Part shown: positions 26,578-35,455 of the stretch, piece after piece | How positions within the stretch are numbered: the first letter of the stretch is position 1 | Layout: each line of letters begins with the position of its first letter | Source: JAGXLP01 sp964649445 | Lineage (GTDB): Bacteria; Bipolaricaulota; Bipolaricaulia; M55B111 | DNA: 62,965 bases | Assembly (NCBI GenBank): GCA_964649445.1 | Contig: CAZYPS010000004.1 | Location: 1-62,965 of the forward strand | Direction: 5' to 3' | Made by a program: the position numbers and the translations under genes | Notes under the pieces: generated by a model | The model's input: the letters and a program-made list of their open reading frames with translations, nothing else | What the model was told of the DNA's origin: nothing | Databases searched by the model: none

Positions 26578-26753
26578 AAATTTTGCTCCACCTCTCCATA
26601 AAATCTAGATTACCCGATTCAGAAACAGTTACCTTATCTTACCGTAAAATTTTTAAATCTGATTACATTTTTCTTTTGGTACCAAATCTAGGTTGGTGCA
26701 CAAATATAGATAAGAATAAAAGCATTAAGTTAACTTCACAAAACTGCTCACAA

Positions 26754-26781
26754 ATTATAAGGCAGGTGGGGACGATTTCAA
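26754..26781 (-). promoter_or_regulatory. Promoter for fmdB-like gene
   Basis: Minus strand TTGAAA (26776-26781), 16-base spacer, TATAAT (26754-26759), starting one base after the pcrA stop. The transcript would have a leader of about 170 bases with a GCACCAA/TTGGTAC stem-loop before the fmdB-like ATG at 26577. Confidence 0.6.
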
Positions 26782-26782
26782 C

Positions 26783-28813
26783 TCATTCTATAAAATCCTT
26801 CCAACCGTCTCCGCCAGCGCTGCTCGATCTCGATCCGCCCCTCTCTGATGACAATACACTGGATTTTTCTTCTACGTACTTCTTCTCCTCATCAGGAATC
26901 TCCTCAAGAAACCTCGAAGGTAAATGACTGAACTTTTGTCCATAGAGGAACCTGCTGTCCGTATAACTAAGAAAAACCCTGTTCTTTGCCCTCGTAAGCC
27001 CAACATAACAAAGTCGCCTTTCTTCTTCCATTCTTTGCTCTTCGAGCGACCTTTTGTGAGGCAGTAATCCGTCTTCCATAGCAATCAAAAATACATAACC
27101 GAACTCAAGCCCTTTGGCAGAGTGAAGTGTCAATAAAGATACTTTATTCCGTTGATCCTCGTAACTATCCACGTCTGATTCAAGAGCCACGTTTTCCAGA
27201 AACCCTTCGAGGCGATCATTCTCCGATTCTTTTATCTGTCCAATCAACTCACGGACGTTGTTCCTCCTGTCTTCAGATGATTCAGGATCGTATTCCTTTT
27301 CCAGAAAAGAGAAATAACCTATCTCCGAAACCACTTGCTTGACGTAGTCAACCAGATCTTGCTCTCCTCTTCGGTTTCTTAACCCTTCAACCGTTTCCAA
27401 AAAAGCTTCCAAGCTGGATTCCTGTCTACTCGAAAGCTCCGTAGATTTCTCCTCCTCAGTCAATACATCCCAGACAGATATACCCTGTCTTCTAGCCGAC
27501 CGCTTAATTGTCTCCTGAGTTTTTGAACCTATCCCTCTGCGGGGCGTATTGATAATCCTCAGAAGGTGAAGATCGTCGTGAGGGTTACAAACCACCCTTA
27601 AATATGCCAGCACGTCCTTTACTTCTCTCCTCTCGTAGAACCTGGTCCCCCGAACGATCTCGTAGGGCACATTATTCTTTACCAGTTTCTTCTCAATACC
27701 CCGTGATAGCGGGTTTACCCTGTACAGAACGGCAATTTCCCCAAGTTTTACCCCATTTTTTCTTAGTTTGTTTATCTGACTGACCAGGAATTCCGCTTCG
27801 TCCTCTTCGTCTGATGCGTTGTAGACAGTTATCGATTCCCCTTCACCCCGTTCGGGCTCCATCTTTTTTTGTTTCCGCAACTTGTTATTTTTTATTATCG
27901 CATTAGCCGCTCTTAATATAGGTTTCTTGGACCGGTAATTTTTCGAGAGGTGAACTACTTTAGCATCAGGGTAGTCTTCTTCGAACTCCAAGAGATTACT
28001 CACGTCCGCCCCTCTCCAGCCAAAGATGGCCTGATCATCGTCCCCCACCACACAAATATTGTTTTCCGGGGCTGCCAGCTGACTGGCCAGAACGTACTGA
28101 GCGTGATTGGTATCCTGGTACTCGTCGACGAGGAGGAACTTAAACCTATCCTTCCAAGCCTGGACGGATTCAAGACCTTTATCGAGCAATACCGTGGGGA
28201 GCCTTATTAAATCACCAAAATCAAGACCGTTCCACTCCTCCAGTTTTTCCTGATAGCTATTATATACCCTGCTAACCACCCTCAAAGTGTAATCATCAAT
28301 CTCTCCGGCTTTTTTCGATCTAAATTGATTCGGGGCAATTAAAACGTTTTTTGCGTCGTTGATTAACGACGCTATCACGCCGGGCTGGAACTCTTCAGTA
28401 GATATATCCAGCTCCACCATAGTTTCTTTTATAGCCTCTTTTTGGTCAGACTGATCGAAGATAGTGAAGTAACGATCGTAACCTTTGTCAAGCTCTTCCA
28501 CGAGATCCCTGAGTAGCTGAGCCCCAAGAGCGTGAAAAGTCCCGAGCCAGGGAGAATTACCGGACAATTGTCGGGGTAACAAATTTTCCAGTCTCTCGTT
28601 CATTTCCTCAGCCGCTTTGTTGGTAAAAGTCAGACCAAGAATATTAGAGGGTTGAACTCCATAATGATCTATCAAATAAGCCGCTCGATGAGTAATTACT
28701 CTGGTCTTTCCGCTACCGGCTCCCGATAGAACCAACATGGGTCCCTCATAATGAGTAACCGCGTTAATCTGTTCAGGATTTAGTTCTTTCAGTAATTCGT
28801 TAGATTTATTCAT
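26783..28813 (-). CDS. pcrA: ATP-dependent DNA helicase PcrA/UvrD
   Basis: 676-residue superfamily 1A 3'-5' helicase. Motifs in order: Q-motif LNPEQINAV, Walker A GAGSGKTRVI, Walker B DEYQDTN, motif III GDDDQAIFGWRGAD, motif V TLHSAKGLEF and motif VI YVGLTRAKN. It acts in nucleotide excision repair, mismatch repair and removal of RecA filaments. Slightly shorter than the usual 720-750, mostly in the C-terminal tail. Confidence 0.96.
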   Translation of the reverse strand: MNKSNELLKELNPEQINAVTHYEGPMLVLSGAGSGKTRVITHRAAYLIDHYGVQPSNILGLTFTNKAAEEMNERLENLLPRQLSGNSPWLGTFHALGAQLLRDLVEELDKGYDRYFTIFDQSDQKEAIKETMVELDISTEEFQPGVIASLINDAKNVLIAPNQFRSKKAGEIDDYTLRVVSRVYNSYQEKLEEWNGLDFGDLIRLPTVLLDKGLESVQAWKDRFKFLLVDEYQDTNHAQYVLASQLAAPENNICVVGDDDQAIFGWRGADVSNLLEFEEDYPDAKVVHLSKNYRSKKPILRAANAIIKNNKLRKQKKMEPERGEGESITVYNASDEEDEAEFLVSQINKLRKNGVKLGEIAVLYRVNPLSRGIEKKLVKNNVPYEIVRGTRFYERREVKDVLAYLRVVCNPHDDLHLLRIINTPRRGIGSKTQETIKRSARRQGISVWDVLTEEEKSTELSSRQESSLEAFLETVEGLRNRRGEQDLVDYVKQVVSEIGYFSFLEKEYDPESSEDRRNNVRELIGQIKESENDRLEGFLENVALESDVDSYEDQRNKVSLLTLHSAKGLEFGYVFLIAMEDGLLPHKRSLEEQRMEEERRLCYVGLTRAKNRVFLSYTDSRFLYGQKFSHLPSRFLEEIPDEEKKYVEEKSSVLSSERGGSRSSSAGGDGWKDFIE

Positions 28814-28877
28814 TGTTGTATATTTTGTCCCGTTTGTCTCAGTTTAAATTTCGAAATTTAGGGCTTCACAGGAGAAG

Positions 28878-29891
28878 TTATAAAGAGAGTTCGGCTAATT
28901 TCCGACTCTCCAGTGGAGGCGCGTCCAGGTTATAAGTCTCGTTATCGTGTTCAAACCTGTAATTAACGGGAATCCTTACCTGATCTTCTACTTCACTCTT
29001 CGCAACTGTAATTCTGGCTGCCAAATCCACTATCTCATCTAGTGCTTTGTCCGATTTTTCGTCCCAGTTGGACCGAACTAGCCCCATCGGACCCTCATGG
29101 GAAGGGAGGTAAAAACGTAAGTCACGGGGAAGGAAGTAATTGTGCAATTCCCTCTTTTTTTTCGGATTTTTTGCTAAAACCATTTTAGTATTTGGAGGAA
29201 TTTTGTAATAATCTTCGAAGTCCAGCAATCTAAGATCGTTTACGTTAAAACCCTCTCCCCCTACAAGATCATCCAACCTCTTTCGGTAATTCGAACTGGT
29301 TAATTTGCACCTTTTTCCAGCTCCATAAAATCCGGTCTCCAATTTCAGATCAAGTTTTTTCGCGAAAGCCTCTAACGAGTTCTCATTGCTGATTTCTAGT
29401 TCTTCTACGGAAGAGGGTACCCAGTCCTTTTTTTCCGGAAGGGAATTGTTCATATTGGGGGAAAGGGGGCGAAAAACCAGTCCCTCGACTCCAGCCTGCC
29501 TTTCTATTTTCACAAGTTTCTCAACCCAGCCTTCATCCCTTTCATTAGCCATTTCTCCGGAAACCAAGAAATCCCCCCCAACCCGGTCAAGGAACTCCCC
29601 TGCTGTTTTCAACAGGGAAAACCTACACCTCATACAGAAAGAATGGTCTCCCGACAAACCGACCCCGTCTGACGAAGCTAAACTTTCAGTCCTGCGCTTT
29701 ATCGACTTACTTCTGAATTGGCAATCAGGCCATAGTCCATCTGCGATGTCTTTTATTTCTTCGTAGTAGTCAAAAAAAGGTGACCGAAATGTCAGCAGAA
29801 CCACTCGATCAATTCCACAATGGTTTACCGCAATCTCCGTCGAAAGAGAACTCGAAAGGCTACCTGAGAATAGAGAAACAGCCTCCGGCAT
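28878..29891 (-). CDS. MnmA/ThiI-like tRNA thiouridylase-family protein with altered PP-loop
   Basis: About 337 residues from the ATG at 29891, chosen over an upstream GTG because GGGGAG precedes it. The order of elements matches the unnamed family often annotated as thiouridylase: a PP-loop start, then CxxC within FCMRCRFSLLKTAGEF, then GEMANERDEGWVEKLVKIER and EGLVFRPLSP, then a later Cys in AGKRCKLTSSNYRKRL. The PP-loop reads FSGSLSSSL where SGGLDS is expected, so the Asp and one Gly are lost. Neighbours (pcrA, hpf) give no functional hint. Likely RNA sulfuration, but activity is uncertain. Confidence 0.65.
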   Translation of the reverse strand: MPEAVSLFSGSLSSSLSTEIAVNHCGIDRVVLLTFRSPFFDYYEEIKDIADGLWPDCQFRSKSIKRRTESLASSDGVGLSGDHSFCMRCRFSLLKTAGEFLDRVGGDFLVSGEMANERDEGWVEKLVKIERQAGVEGLVFRPLSPNMNNSLPEKKDWVPSSVEELEISNENSLEAFAKKLDLKLETGFYGAGKRCKLTSSNYRKRLDDLVGGEGFNVNDLRLLDFEDYYKIPPNTKMVLAKNPKKKRELHNYFLPRDLRFYLPSHEGPMGLVRSNWDEKSDKALDEIVDLAARITVAKSEVEDQVRIPVNYRFEHDNETYNLDAPPLESRKLAELSL

Positions 29892-29940
29892 TAAACGGCT
29901 CCCCACATAAATCTAAACTTAATCCAGAGCCCGAATGTAG

Positions 29941-30474
29941 TTAAATCTGAGGGTCGATCAACCCATATTTGCCGTCGTCCCGCTCGTAGATAATATTAAC
30001 GCGGTCGTTATTCGAATTAACAAAAACCAGAAAATCCTGCTGGTAAGAATCCAGCTGCATCGACGCCTCATCAGGCGTCATAGGTTTTTTAAAATAGATA
30101 TCGGTCTTTCTTATTTCCCGTTGATCTTCATCGGAAGAAAAGTAGTCAGAAGTAATAGTTCCATCTTCCGCTATTTCCCCTTTATGTTTATCCTTTAATT
30201 TCTCCTTAATTTTCTTGAGCTGCCGTTCCAGTTTATCCATTGCACTATCAATCGATACGTACATATCATCCGACTCAGCAGAAGCTTTCGCTACTTTTTT
30301 ATTTATCAAATGAGCCAGTACCGTGACCATTCTTCTTTCTTTTTCTACGTCCATCGTCACTTCGACGCTTATTATTCCGTCGAAGAACTTTTGCAGGCTC
30401 TCGGCTTTGGATACGGCGTACTCCCTTAACGGATCGCTCTGCTCCATATGTCTTTCTTCTATTTTTACTTTCAT
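29941..30474 (-). CDS. hpf: Ribosome hibernation-promoting factor, long form
   Basis: About 177 residues from the ATG at 30474, which follows AGGTGG; a GTG nine bases upstream is the alternative. N-terminal S30AE ribosome-binding domain (to about 100), a charged linker, and the C-terminal dimerisation domain with VRKTDIYFKKP-like and LDSYQQDFLVFVNSNND segments. The long form makes 100S ribosome dimers by itself. Confidence 0.95.
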   Translation of the reverse strand: MKVKIEERHMEQSDPLREYAVSKAESLQKFFDGIISVEVTMDVEKERRMVTVLAHLINKKVAKASAESDDMYVSIDSAMDKLERQLKKIKEKLKDKHKGEIAEDGTITSDYFSSDEDQREIRKTDIYFKKPMTPDEASMQLDSYQQDFLVFVNSNNDRVNIIYERDDGKYGLIDPQI

Positions 30475-30497
30475 TTGCACCACCTACATTGGAAGTT

Positions 30498-30526
30498 ATA
30501 GTAACCTATGAATTTTGCTAATTCAA
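30498..30526 (-). promoter_or_regulatory. Candidate promoter for hpf
   Basis: Minus strand TTGAAT (30521-30526), 17-base spacer, TACTAT (30498-30503). It lies about 25 bases before the hpf start and would allow hpf expression independent of recO. Confidence 0.45.
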
Positions 30527-30572
30527 AAAGACAATCACAGGTCCTGGAGAGACCCCGTCAAAAGGAAAAAAT

Positions 30573-31319
30573 CTACATTGGTTCGACTCTCGAGCCCGCA
30601 CCGGCAATCAGTTTCTGACCGAAGTGGAATTGCCCGAATTTATCCAAAACGGAAAATCCTTCCTGCAACTGGTCTTCCGTAACTTTCAGCCGTTCAACTT
30701 CGGCCTGGGCAGTACCATTTAATTTTACAAGTACTTTCCTTAACCCGGCGGATATTGAAAAACTTTTCTTCTCCGAGCAATCAGAGCAAATTACTCCCCC
30801 CGTTTCCGGCGAAAATCCAGTGGATCTTTTCTCTTCTACCGACTTACCACATTTACTGCACTTTCCCAGCTGGGGCTGGTAACCCAGATGGCGAAAAAGT
30901 TTCAGGTAGAACGCTAGTTCAACAACCTTCGGACGGTCCTGACTGTCGGTAAGAGCCGATAGAGTATCCTCGACCAAATCGTACGCTTTCCTTTCTTTCT
31001 GACCGTCTTCCAGCAGTTTGTTAATTACCCGGGCGCAGCGGAGCCCGGTATTAATTGCCTCACCGGAACTCCTTAATCCGTCCCAGTTCTCAATTAGCTC
31101 GGCTTCGCTGACAAACTCCAGACCGGAGCCCTGATAGAACACTACTTCAACCAGGTTTAATAGGTCGAATACGCCTCCGAACTTGCTCTCAAGCTTCCTG
31201 GCACCTTTAGCGATGCCGGCAAATTTTCCCGATTCCCTTCCGAACAGAGTAACTACGTAATCGCTATCCTTGAAATTTACTTTCCGAATGACAAAAACCC
31301 TGGCTTTTTCTATTGCCAT
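30573..31319 (-). CDS. recO: DNA repair protein RecO
   Basis: 248 residues: N-terminal OB-fold with KVNFKDSDYVVTLF and AKGARKLESKFGG, a helical domain, and a zinc site CxxC...CxxC (CSKCG and CSDC). RecO loads RecA at SSB-coated gaps with RecR. It sits between deoC and hpf, downstream of era. Confidence 0.95.
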   Translation of the reverse strand: MAIEKARVFVIRKVNFKDSDYVVTLFGRESGKFAGIAKGARKLESKFGGVFDLLNLVEVVFYQGSGLEFVSEAELIENWDGLRSSGEAINTGLRCARVINKLLEDGQKERKAYDLVEDTLSALTDSQDRPKVVELAFYLKLFRHLGYQPQLGKCSKCGKSVEEKRSTGFSPETGGVICSDCSEKKSFSISAGLRKVLVKLNGTAQAEVERLKVTEDQLQEGFSVLDKFGQFHFGQKLIAGAGSRVEPM

Positions 31320-31334
31320 TAACTATTCCCGAAG

Positions 31335-32009
31335 TTAGGCTTCGGATGCACCTTTAACTATTTCCACGCCGCTACTCGCCCCTAATCTGGTAGCCCCTGC
31401 TTCAATCATTTCAATTGCGTCTTCGTAGTCCCCTATCCCCCCAGCAGCTTTTACACCCACTTCATCCGAAACTACACTACTCATTAATTTTACGTCCTCG
31501 ACCTTTGCGCCGGAAGGACCGAATCCTGTCGAAGTTTTGACGAAATCGGCTCCACTGGCCTGAGATATAACACAACCGGCTCGCTTCGCCTCCTCGGTCA
31601 ATAGTCCCATTTCCAGGATAACTTTAACAAGTACTTCCCTGGTACTTTTTTCTGCTGCTTCAGTAACAGCAGCTATATCCCGGGCAACTAACTCATAATC
31701 ACCTCTCTGCAATGCAGCGATCTTAGCAACCATATCAAGTTCATCAGCACCGTCTTCTATCGCCAGCTGGGCTTCGAAGCCTTTTACCCCCTGCCTGTTG
31801 GCTCCATGAGGAAACCCAACCACGGTAGCAATCTTAACATCCGTATCCTTCAGCAATTCCTTTGCGGTTTTTACGTAAATTGGCTCAACACAGACGGATG
31901 CAAAATCGTATTCCTTCGCCTCCTGACAAACTCTTTCCACGTCTTTTTTCGAAGATTCAGGTCCCAAGGTAGTATGATCGATCATAGACGCCAATTCGGA
32001 TTTTTTCAT
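31335..32009 (-). CDS. deoC: Deoxyribose-phosphate aldolase
   Basis: Splits 2-deoxyribose 5-phosphate to acetaldehyde and glyceraldehyde 3-phosphate. KTSTGFGPSGA contains the Schiff-base lysine; ASVCVEPIY and GFPHGANR are family motifs. The ATG at 32009 follows GGGGG and gives 224 residues starting MKKSELASMIDHT; the longer frame to 32048 would overlap era. Confidence 0.95.
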   Translation of the reverse strand: MKKSELASMIDHTTLGPESSKKDVERVCQEAKEYDFASVCVEPIYVKTAKELLKDTDVKIATVVGFPHGANRQGVKGFEAQLAIEDGADELDMVAKIAALQRGDYELVARDIAAVTEAAEKSTREVLVKVILEMGLLTEEAKRAGCVISQASGADFVKTSTGFGPSGAKVEDVKLMSSVVSDEVGVKAAGGIGDYEDAIEMIEAGATRLGASSGVEIVKGASEA

Positions 32010-32028
32010 AAAAAACCCCCTTTCTTTC

Positions 32029-32925
32029 TTAATTTTGTCCCGTATCAAAACCGGCTAATGATTCCACAGCATCGGACCTTTTGTTCCAATTTTTTGCTAC
32101 TTTTACCTTTAGATCGAGGTAGACCTTACTGCCAGTCAACTTTTCCAATTCTCCCCGGGCTCGTTTCCCGATCTCCTTTATCTTTTGACCGTTCTCACCA
32201 ATTATTATCCCTTTTTGGGACTCCCTCACTACGAAAATATCGATATAAACTTCCAGCAGTTCCTCCTCATCTCTCTGGTTGTAGGACTTGGTGCGAGTTG
32301 CAACGGAATAAGGTAACTCCTCGTAAGTCAGTTCGTAAACTTTCTCTCTCACGAGTTCCGACATCAGAAATTCCAGCGGTTTATCGGTAGAAACGTCTTC
32401 GGGGAAAAGCTTATTGCCTTCAGGAAGATTCTCGACTATTTTTTCAAGGACGATATCGACCCCATCTCCGGTCAAAGCCGAGATGGGAATATATTCTTCA
32501 AAGATACCTTCATCCTCGTAGGCGTCAAGAGTCCGCGCTATTTCCGCCGGGGAATGAATATCCACCTTATTTACCAGGAGAAATACGTCTTCTTCCTGAC
32601 TCGAAACTTTTTTGAGAAAAGACCGCTCGTCTCCAGGAACTTTTTCCCAGGGTTCAACCATGTAAAGAATTAGATCGGATCCTTTTATTCCCTTTTTCGC
32701 CTCGTCCACCAAGTAACTTCCAAGCGAGTTATCGGGCTCATGAATACCGGGTGTATCCAGAAATACTATCTGGGCATCATCCCGGTTGTAGATACAATTG
32801 ATTCTATTACGGGTGGTTTGAGGTTTGTCGGATGTTATGGAAACTTTATCTCCGACTATCTTATTTATAAAAGTAGATTTACCGACATTTGACTTACCCA
32901 AGAGATGTACGAAACCGGATTTCAA
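32029..32925 (-). CDS. era: GTPase Era
   Basis: 298 residues: G1 GKSNVGKSTF (a Lys replaces the usual Arg-Pro), G3 DTPGIHEP, G4 NKVD, and a C-terminal KH domain with IIIGENGQKIKEIG. Era binds the 3' end of 16S rRNA during 30S maturation. It starts at TTG behind AGGAGG; a TATAAT at 32949-32954 on the same strand may be its -10. Confidence 0.97.
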   Translation of the reverse strand: MKSGFVHLLGKSNVGKSTFINKIVGDKVSITSDKPQTTRNRINCIYNRDDAQIVFLDTPGIHEPDNSLGSYLVDEAKKGIKGSDLILYMVEPWEKVPGDERSFLKKVSSQEEDVFLLVNKVDIHSPAEIARTLDAYEDEGIFEEYIPISALTGDGVDIVLEKIVENLPEGNKLFPEDVSTDKPLEFLMSELVREKVYELTYEELPYSVATRTKSYNQRDEEELLEVYIDIFVVRESQKGIIIGENGQKIKEIGKRARGELEKLTGSKVYLDLKVKVAKNWNKRSDAVESLAGFDTGQN

Positions 32926-32999
32926 CCTTATCCTCCTTCTTTAAATAGATTATAGTTAAGGGAGGTAAGTACTTCCAGCACCTTAGCTCAAGAAAACTC

Positions 33000-33028
33000 T
33001 TGTTCACCCTTCCCAAGCTGGGTATAAT
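33000..33028 (+). promoter_or_regulatory. Promoter of the ispE-cmk-plsC unit
   Basis: TTGTTC (33000-33005), 17-base spacer, TATAAT (33023-33028). It is divergent from era, 25 bases before the first in-frame ATG of ispE. Confidence 0.7.
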
Positions 33029-33053
33029 GGCTTTTGATCTTTAAATAAGAAAA

Positions 33054-33971
33054 ATGAACGAGGAGAGAGTTTTCAGATTGAAAATTACAGCCAAAGCTTT
33101 TGCCAAAGTTAATCCTCGCCTGAAAGTACTGGGAAAATTTGACGACGGTTATCACGAACTCGATATCAGCTACTTGAGCGTTAATCTGGCGGACAGGATG
33201 ACTTTCGAACCCTCTCATCGGGAAGGAATTACTATCTCAACCGGAGCGGATATACCACCGGAAAGGAACTTGTGCTATAGGGCTGCAGAAAAGCTCAAAA
33301 AAACCTGCGCCCCGGAGAAAGGAGCGAAAATCACCCTGGAAAAGGGAATACCGATCGGAGGAGGTCTGGGGGGCGGAAGTTCAAACGCCGCTACCACGCT
33401 CATTTGCCTAAATCGGTTGTGGAACTGCGAACTTACCCGGAAAGAGCTAATCGAATTAGGAAAGGAATTTGGAGCCGACGTTCCCTTCTTCTTTTACGGA
33501 GGATACTGCAGTGGCAAAGGAAAGGGTTCCAGGTTAAAGAAAAAAGAAAACGTATTTCGAGATCACCTTATCCCTTTGATTGTACCACCTTTTTCCCAGC
33601 TTACCCCAGAGGTATACTCGAAGTTTGACGAACTGAAAGTTAGTTCTAAGAAACGGACTACCGAAGATGTTCGTGAATTTTCCCCGGGAATCGATAGCTT
33701 CTCAATTGAGAACGACCTTCAGAAAGCATCGTTAGAAATTAACCCCGAACTGCAAACTTATTTGGACCTACTCAAGAACGCCTCCACGATTAAAACGGCG
33801 GGCTTGGCCGGAAGCGGAAGTACGATATTCGGGATTTCCAAGCGGGAAGTTTCCTCTGGAGATATTGAAGGAGAGTTAGAAAAAGATTTGAGTTCTATAT
33901 CCATGGAGGCAAAATTGATTATAACCAGGCCGACAAACCACGGTCAGTTAATCAAGGAGAAAGAGAGATAA
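33054..33971 (+). CDS. ispE: 4-diphosphocytidyl-2-C-methyl-D-erythritol kinase
   Basis: GHMP kinase of the non-mevalonate isoprenoid pathway; dxr of the same pathway is at 43.3 kb. The phosphate-binding loop is GGGLGGGSSNAATTL, and ITAKAFAKVNPRLKVLG is the family N-terminus. The ATG at 33054 has no SD. A TTG at 33078 lies just before KITAKAFAK, where the family normally begins, and follows GAGGAGAG, so the true start may be 33078 (297 residues). C-terminal GSGSTIFG is intact. Confidence 0.95.
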   Translation: MNEERVFRLKITAKAFAKVNPRLKVLGKFDDGYHELDISYLSVNLADRMTFEPSHREGITISTGADIPPERNLCYRAAEKLKKTCAPEKGAKITLEKGIPIGGGLGGGSSNAATTLICLNRLWNCELTRKELIELGKEFGADVPFFFYGGYCSGKGKGSRLKKKENVFRDHLIPLIVPPFSQLTPEVYSKFDELKVSSKKRTTEDVREFSPGIDSFSIENDLQKASLEINPELQTYLDLLKNASTIKTAGLAGSGSTIFGISKREVSSGDIEGELEKDLSSISMEAKLIITRPTNHGQLIKEKER

Positions 33972-33972
33972 T

Positions 33973-34611
33973 ATGCAGGTGACTATAGACGGACCGGCCG
34001 GTGTAGGAAAGACCAGCGTAGGACGAGAAGTTGCCGAAAGATTCTCTCTGCTTTTCATCCAGTCCGGACAACTGTACAGAGCGCTAGCCTACGGAAGAAT
34101 AAACGACCTTAAACTCGAATCACTTAGTCTCAGCAAATCCAACGATAAAATCGAACCGGAATTAACAATTGGAGGTGAAAGATTAGGAGAAGAACTCACC
34201 ACGGAAGTAATCGGTGAGAAAGCTTCCAAGCTGGCCAAAGAGGAAGAGATAAGGGAACAAGTAAATGACATTATCGTTGAGATTTCTGAAGAAAAGGACG
34301 TTCTTGTCGAGGGCAGGGACATCGGGACGGCGGTTTTAACAAAAGCAAAGGTCAAAATATATCTGACAGCTTCGGCAGAAGAACGAGCAAGGCGGAGAAA
34401 AAGCCAGCTTAAAACCGACCGATCCCTGAAAGAAATTAAAGCGAGTATCAAAAAGCGCGACAATCGTGACCAGACTAGAGACCTGGCCCCACTCAAGCCG
34501 GCTGGCGACGCGATAGTTATCGATACCACCACACTGTCGGAAAGAGAAGTAATCGATCGGGTTTCCGAAATAGTTAGGACCAAATACGCGGAAAGAAGTG
34601 ATCGAAAGTGA
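33973..34611 (+). CDS. cmk: Cytidylate kinase
   Basis: 212 residues: P-loop IDGPAGVGKTSVGREVA, EGRDIGTAV and the RRKSQLKTD lid region are as in CMP kinase. It makes CDP/dCDP from CMP/dCMP. One base separates it from ispE; it overlaps plsC by four bases. cmk-plsC-rpsA order is common in Gram-positive and deep lineages. Confidence 0.96.
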   Translation: MQVTIDGPAGVGKTSVGREVAERFSLLFIQSGQLYRALAYGRINDLKLESLSLSKSNDKIEPELTIGGERLGEELTTEVIGEKASKLAKEEEIREQVNDIIVEISEEKDVLVEGRDIGTAVLTKAKVKIYLTASAEERARRRKSQLKTDRSLKEIKASIKKRDNRDQTRDLAPLKPAGDAIVIDTTTLSEREVIDRVSEIVRTKYAERSDRK

Positions 34612-35261
34612 GAGAAAAAATCGGTAAAATTCTACATAGACTGGGTTACTTCTGTCTTCTTCTAATCCTCTACCTTGCCTCCAAAGTTTTCTTCAGGTTA
34701 AAAATCAAGGGAAGGGAAAACATCCCGCGTAAAGCTGATGACCTGGTGATTACGTCAACTCATACGAGTTACTGGGACCCTCCAATAGTGGGTATAACCT
34801 TTGGGCTCCTGCGGAAAATTCGTTTTATCGCCCGAAAGGGTCTGTTAGATAATCCGATTTTCTCGCTTCCCGTGAGAACTTACGCTACCACAATAAACAG
34901 GGATGATTTCGGAAAAGAGGACCTTATTAACATGCTCAAAACATTTAAAAAAAAAGAACCAATCTGTGTATTTCCTGAAGGTACGACCTCCGAAGACTCT
35001 CCTCCCAAAAGCGGAACCGTAAGACTGGCCGAAAAGACAAACAGAAGATTCCTGCCGATGAAGATCGAATACGGCAGGAGCCCCACCGAATTTCCGTTTT
35101 TCTTCGCCCCTGCTGAAGTAACAGTGGGTCCCCCGATAGGTCTCGAGCACCTAAAACGATCCTCGAACAAAACCAGGGACCCGGAAGAGTCAGAATCCGA
35201 AGGAAAGGTTGACTACCAGAAGTTAAGCATTGAACTAATGGATCATATACACCAGCTTTGA
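34608..35261 (+). CDS. plsC: 1-acyl-sn-glycerol-3-phosphate acyltransferase
   Basis: 217 residues. One N-terminal membrane helix (about 8-27), then the catalytic HX4D motif in STHTSYWDPP and the FPEGTTSEDS motif that binds glycerol phosphate. Makes phosphatidic acid. GTG start overlapping the cmk stop. Together with plsY at 37.1 kb it covers the two acylations of glycerol 3-phosphate. Confidence 0.94.
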   Translation: MREKIGKILHRLGYFCLLLILYLASKVFFRLKIKGRENIPRKADDLVITSTHTSYWDPPIVGITFGLLRKIRFIARKGLLDNPIFSLPVRTYATTINRDDFGKEDLINMLKTFKKKEPICVFPEGTTSEDSPPKSGTVRLAEKTNRRFLPMKIEYGRSPTEFPFFFAPAEVTVGPPIGLEHLKRSSNKTRDPEESESEGKVDYQKLSIELMDHIHQL

Positions 35262-35345
35262 AACTGCAGTCAATTAAACCGGAGAAAAAAGGAAACCAAT
35301 TTTGGGTTCGGTTGGTTGAACAAAAATTTTATCCCATCTTGCCTG

Positions 35346-35374
35346 TTGATTCAAAGTAAAATAGAGGTTATTAT
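35346..35374 (+). promoter_or_regulatory. Promoter of rpsA-plsY
   Basis: TTGATT (35346-35351), 17-base spacer, TATTAT (35369-35374). Transcription from about 35381 would start exactly at the first leader hairpin. Confidence 0.55.
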
Positions 35375-35380
35375 ATTATC

Positions 35381-35426
35381 ACCTTTGCAAGGTCGGTAAA
35401 ATCACAAGCCTAGAAGGTGGGCTTGT
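35381..35426 (+). promoter_or_regulatory. Two tandem hairpins in the rpsA leader
   Basis: ACCTT-TGC-AAGGT (35381-35393) and ACAAGCC-(9 bases)-GGCTTGT (35404-35426), both perfect stems. The second ends about 15 bases before the ribosome-binding site AGGTGG. Such a leader resembles the autoregulatory leader of rpsA in enterobacteria in general idea only. Confidence 0.5.
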
Positions 35427-35455
35427 TAAAATTCTAATTAATAGGTGGTCGTTTG

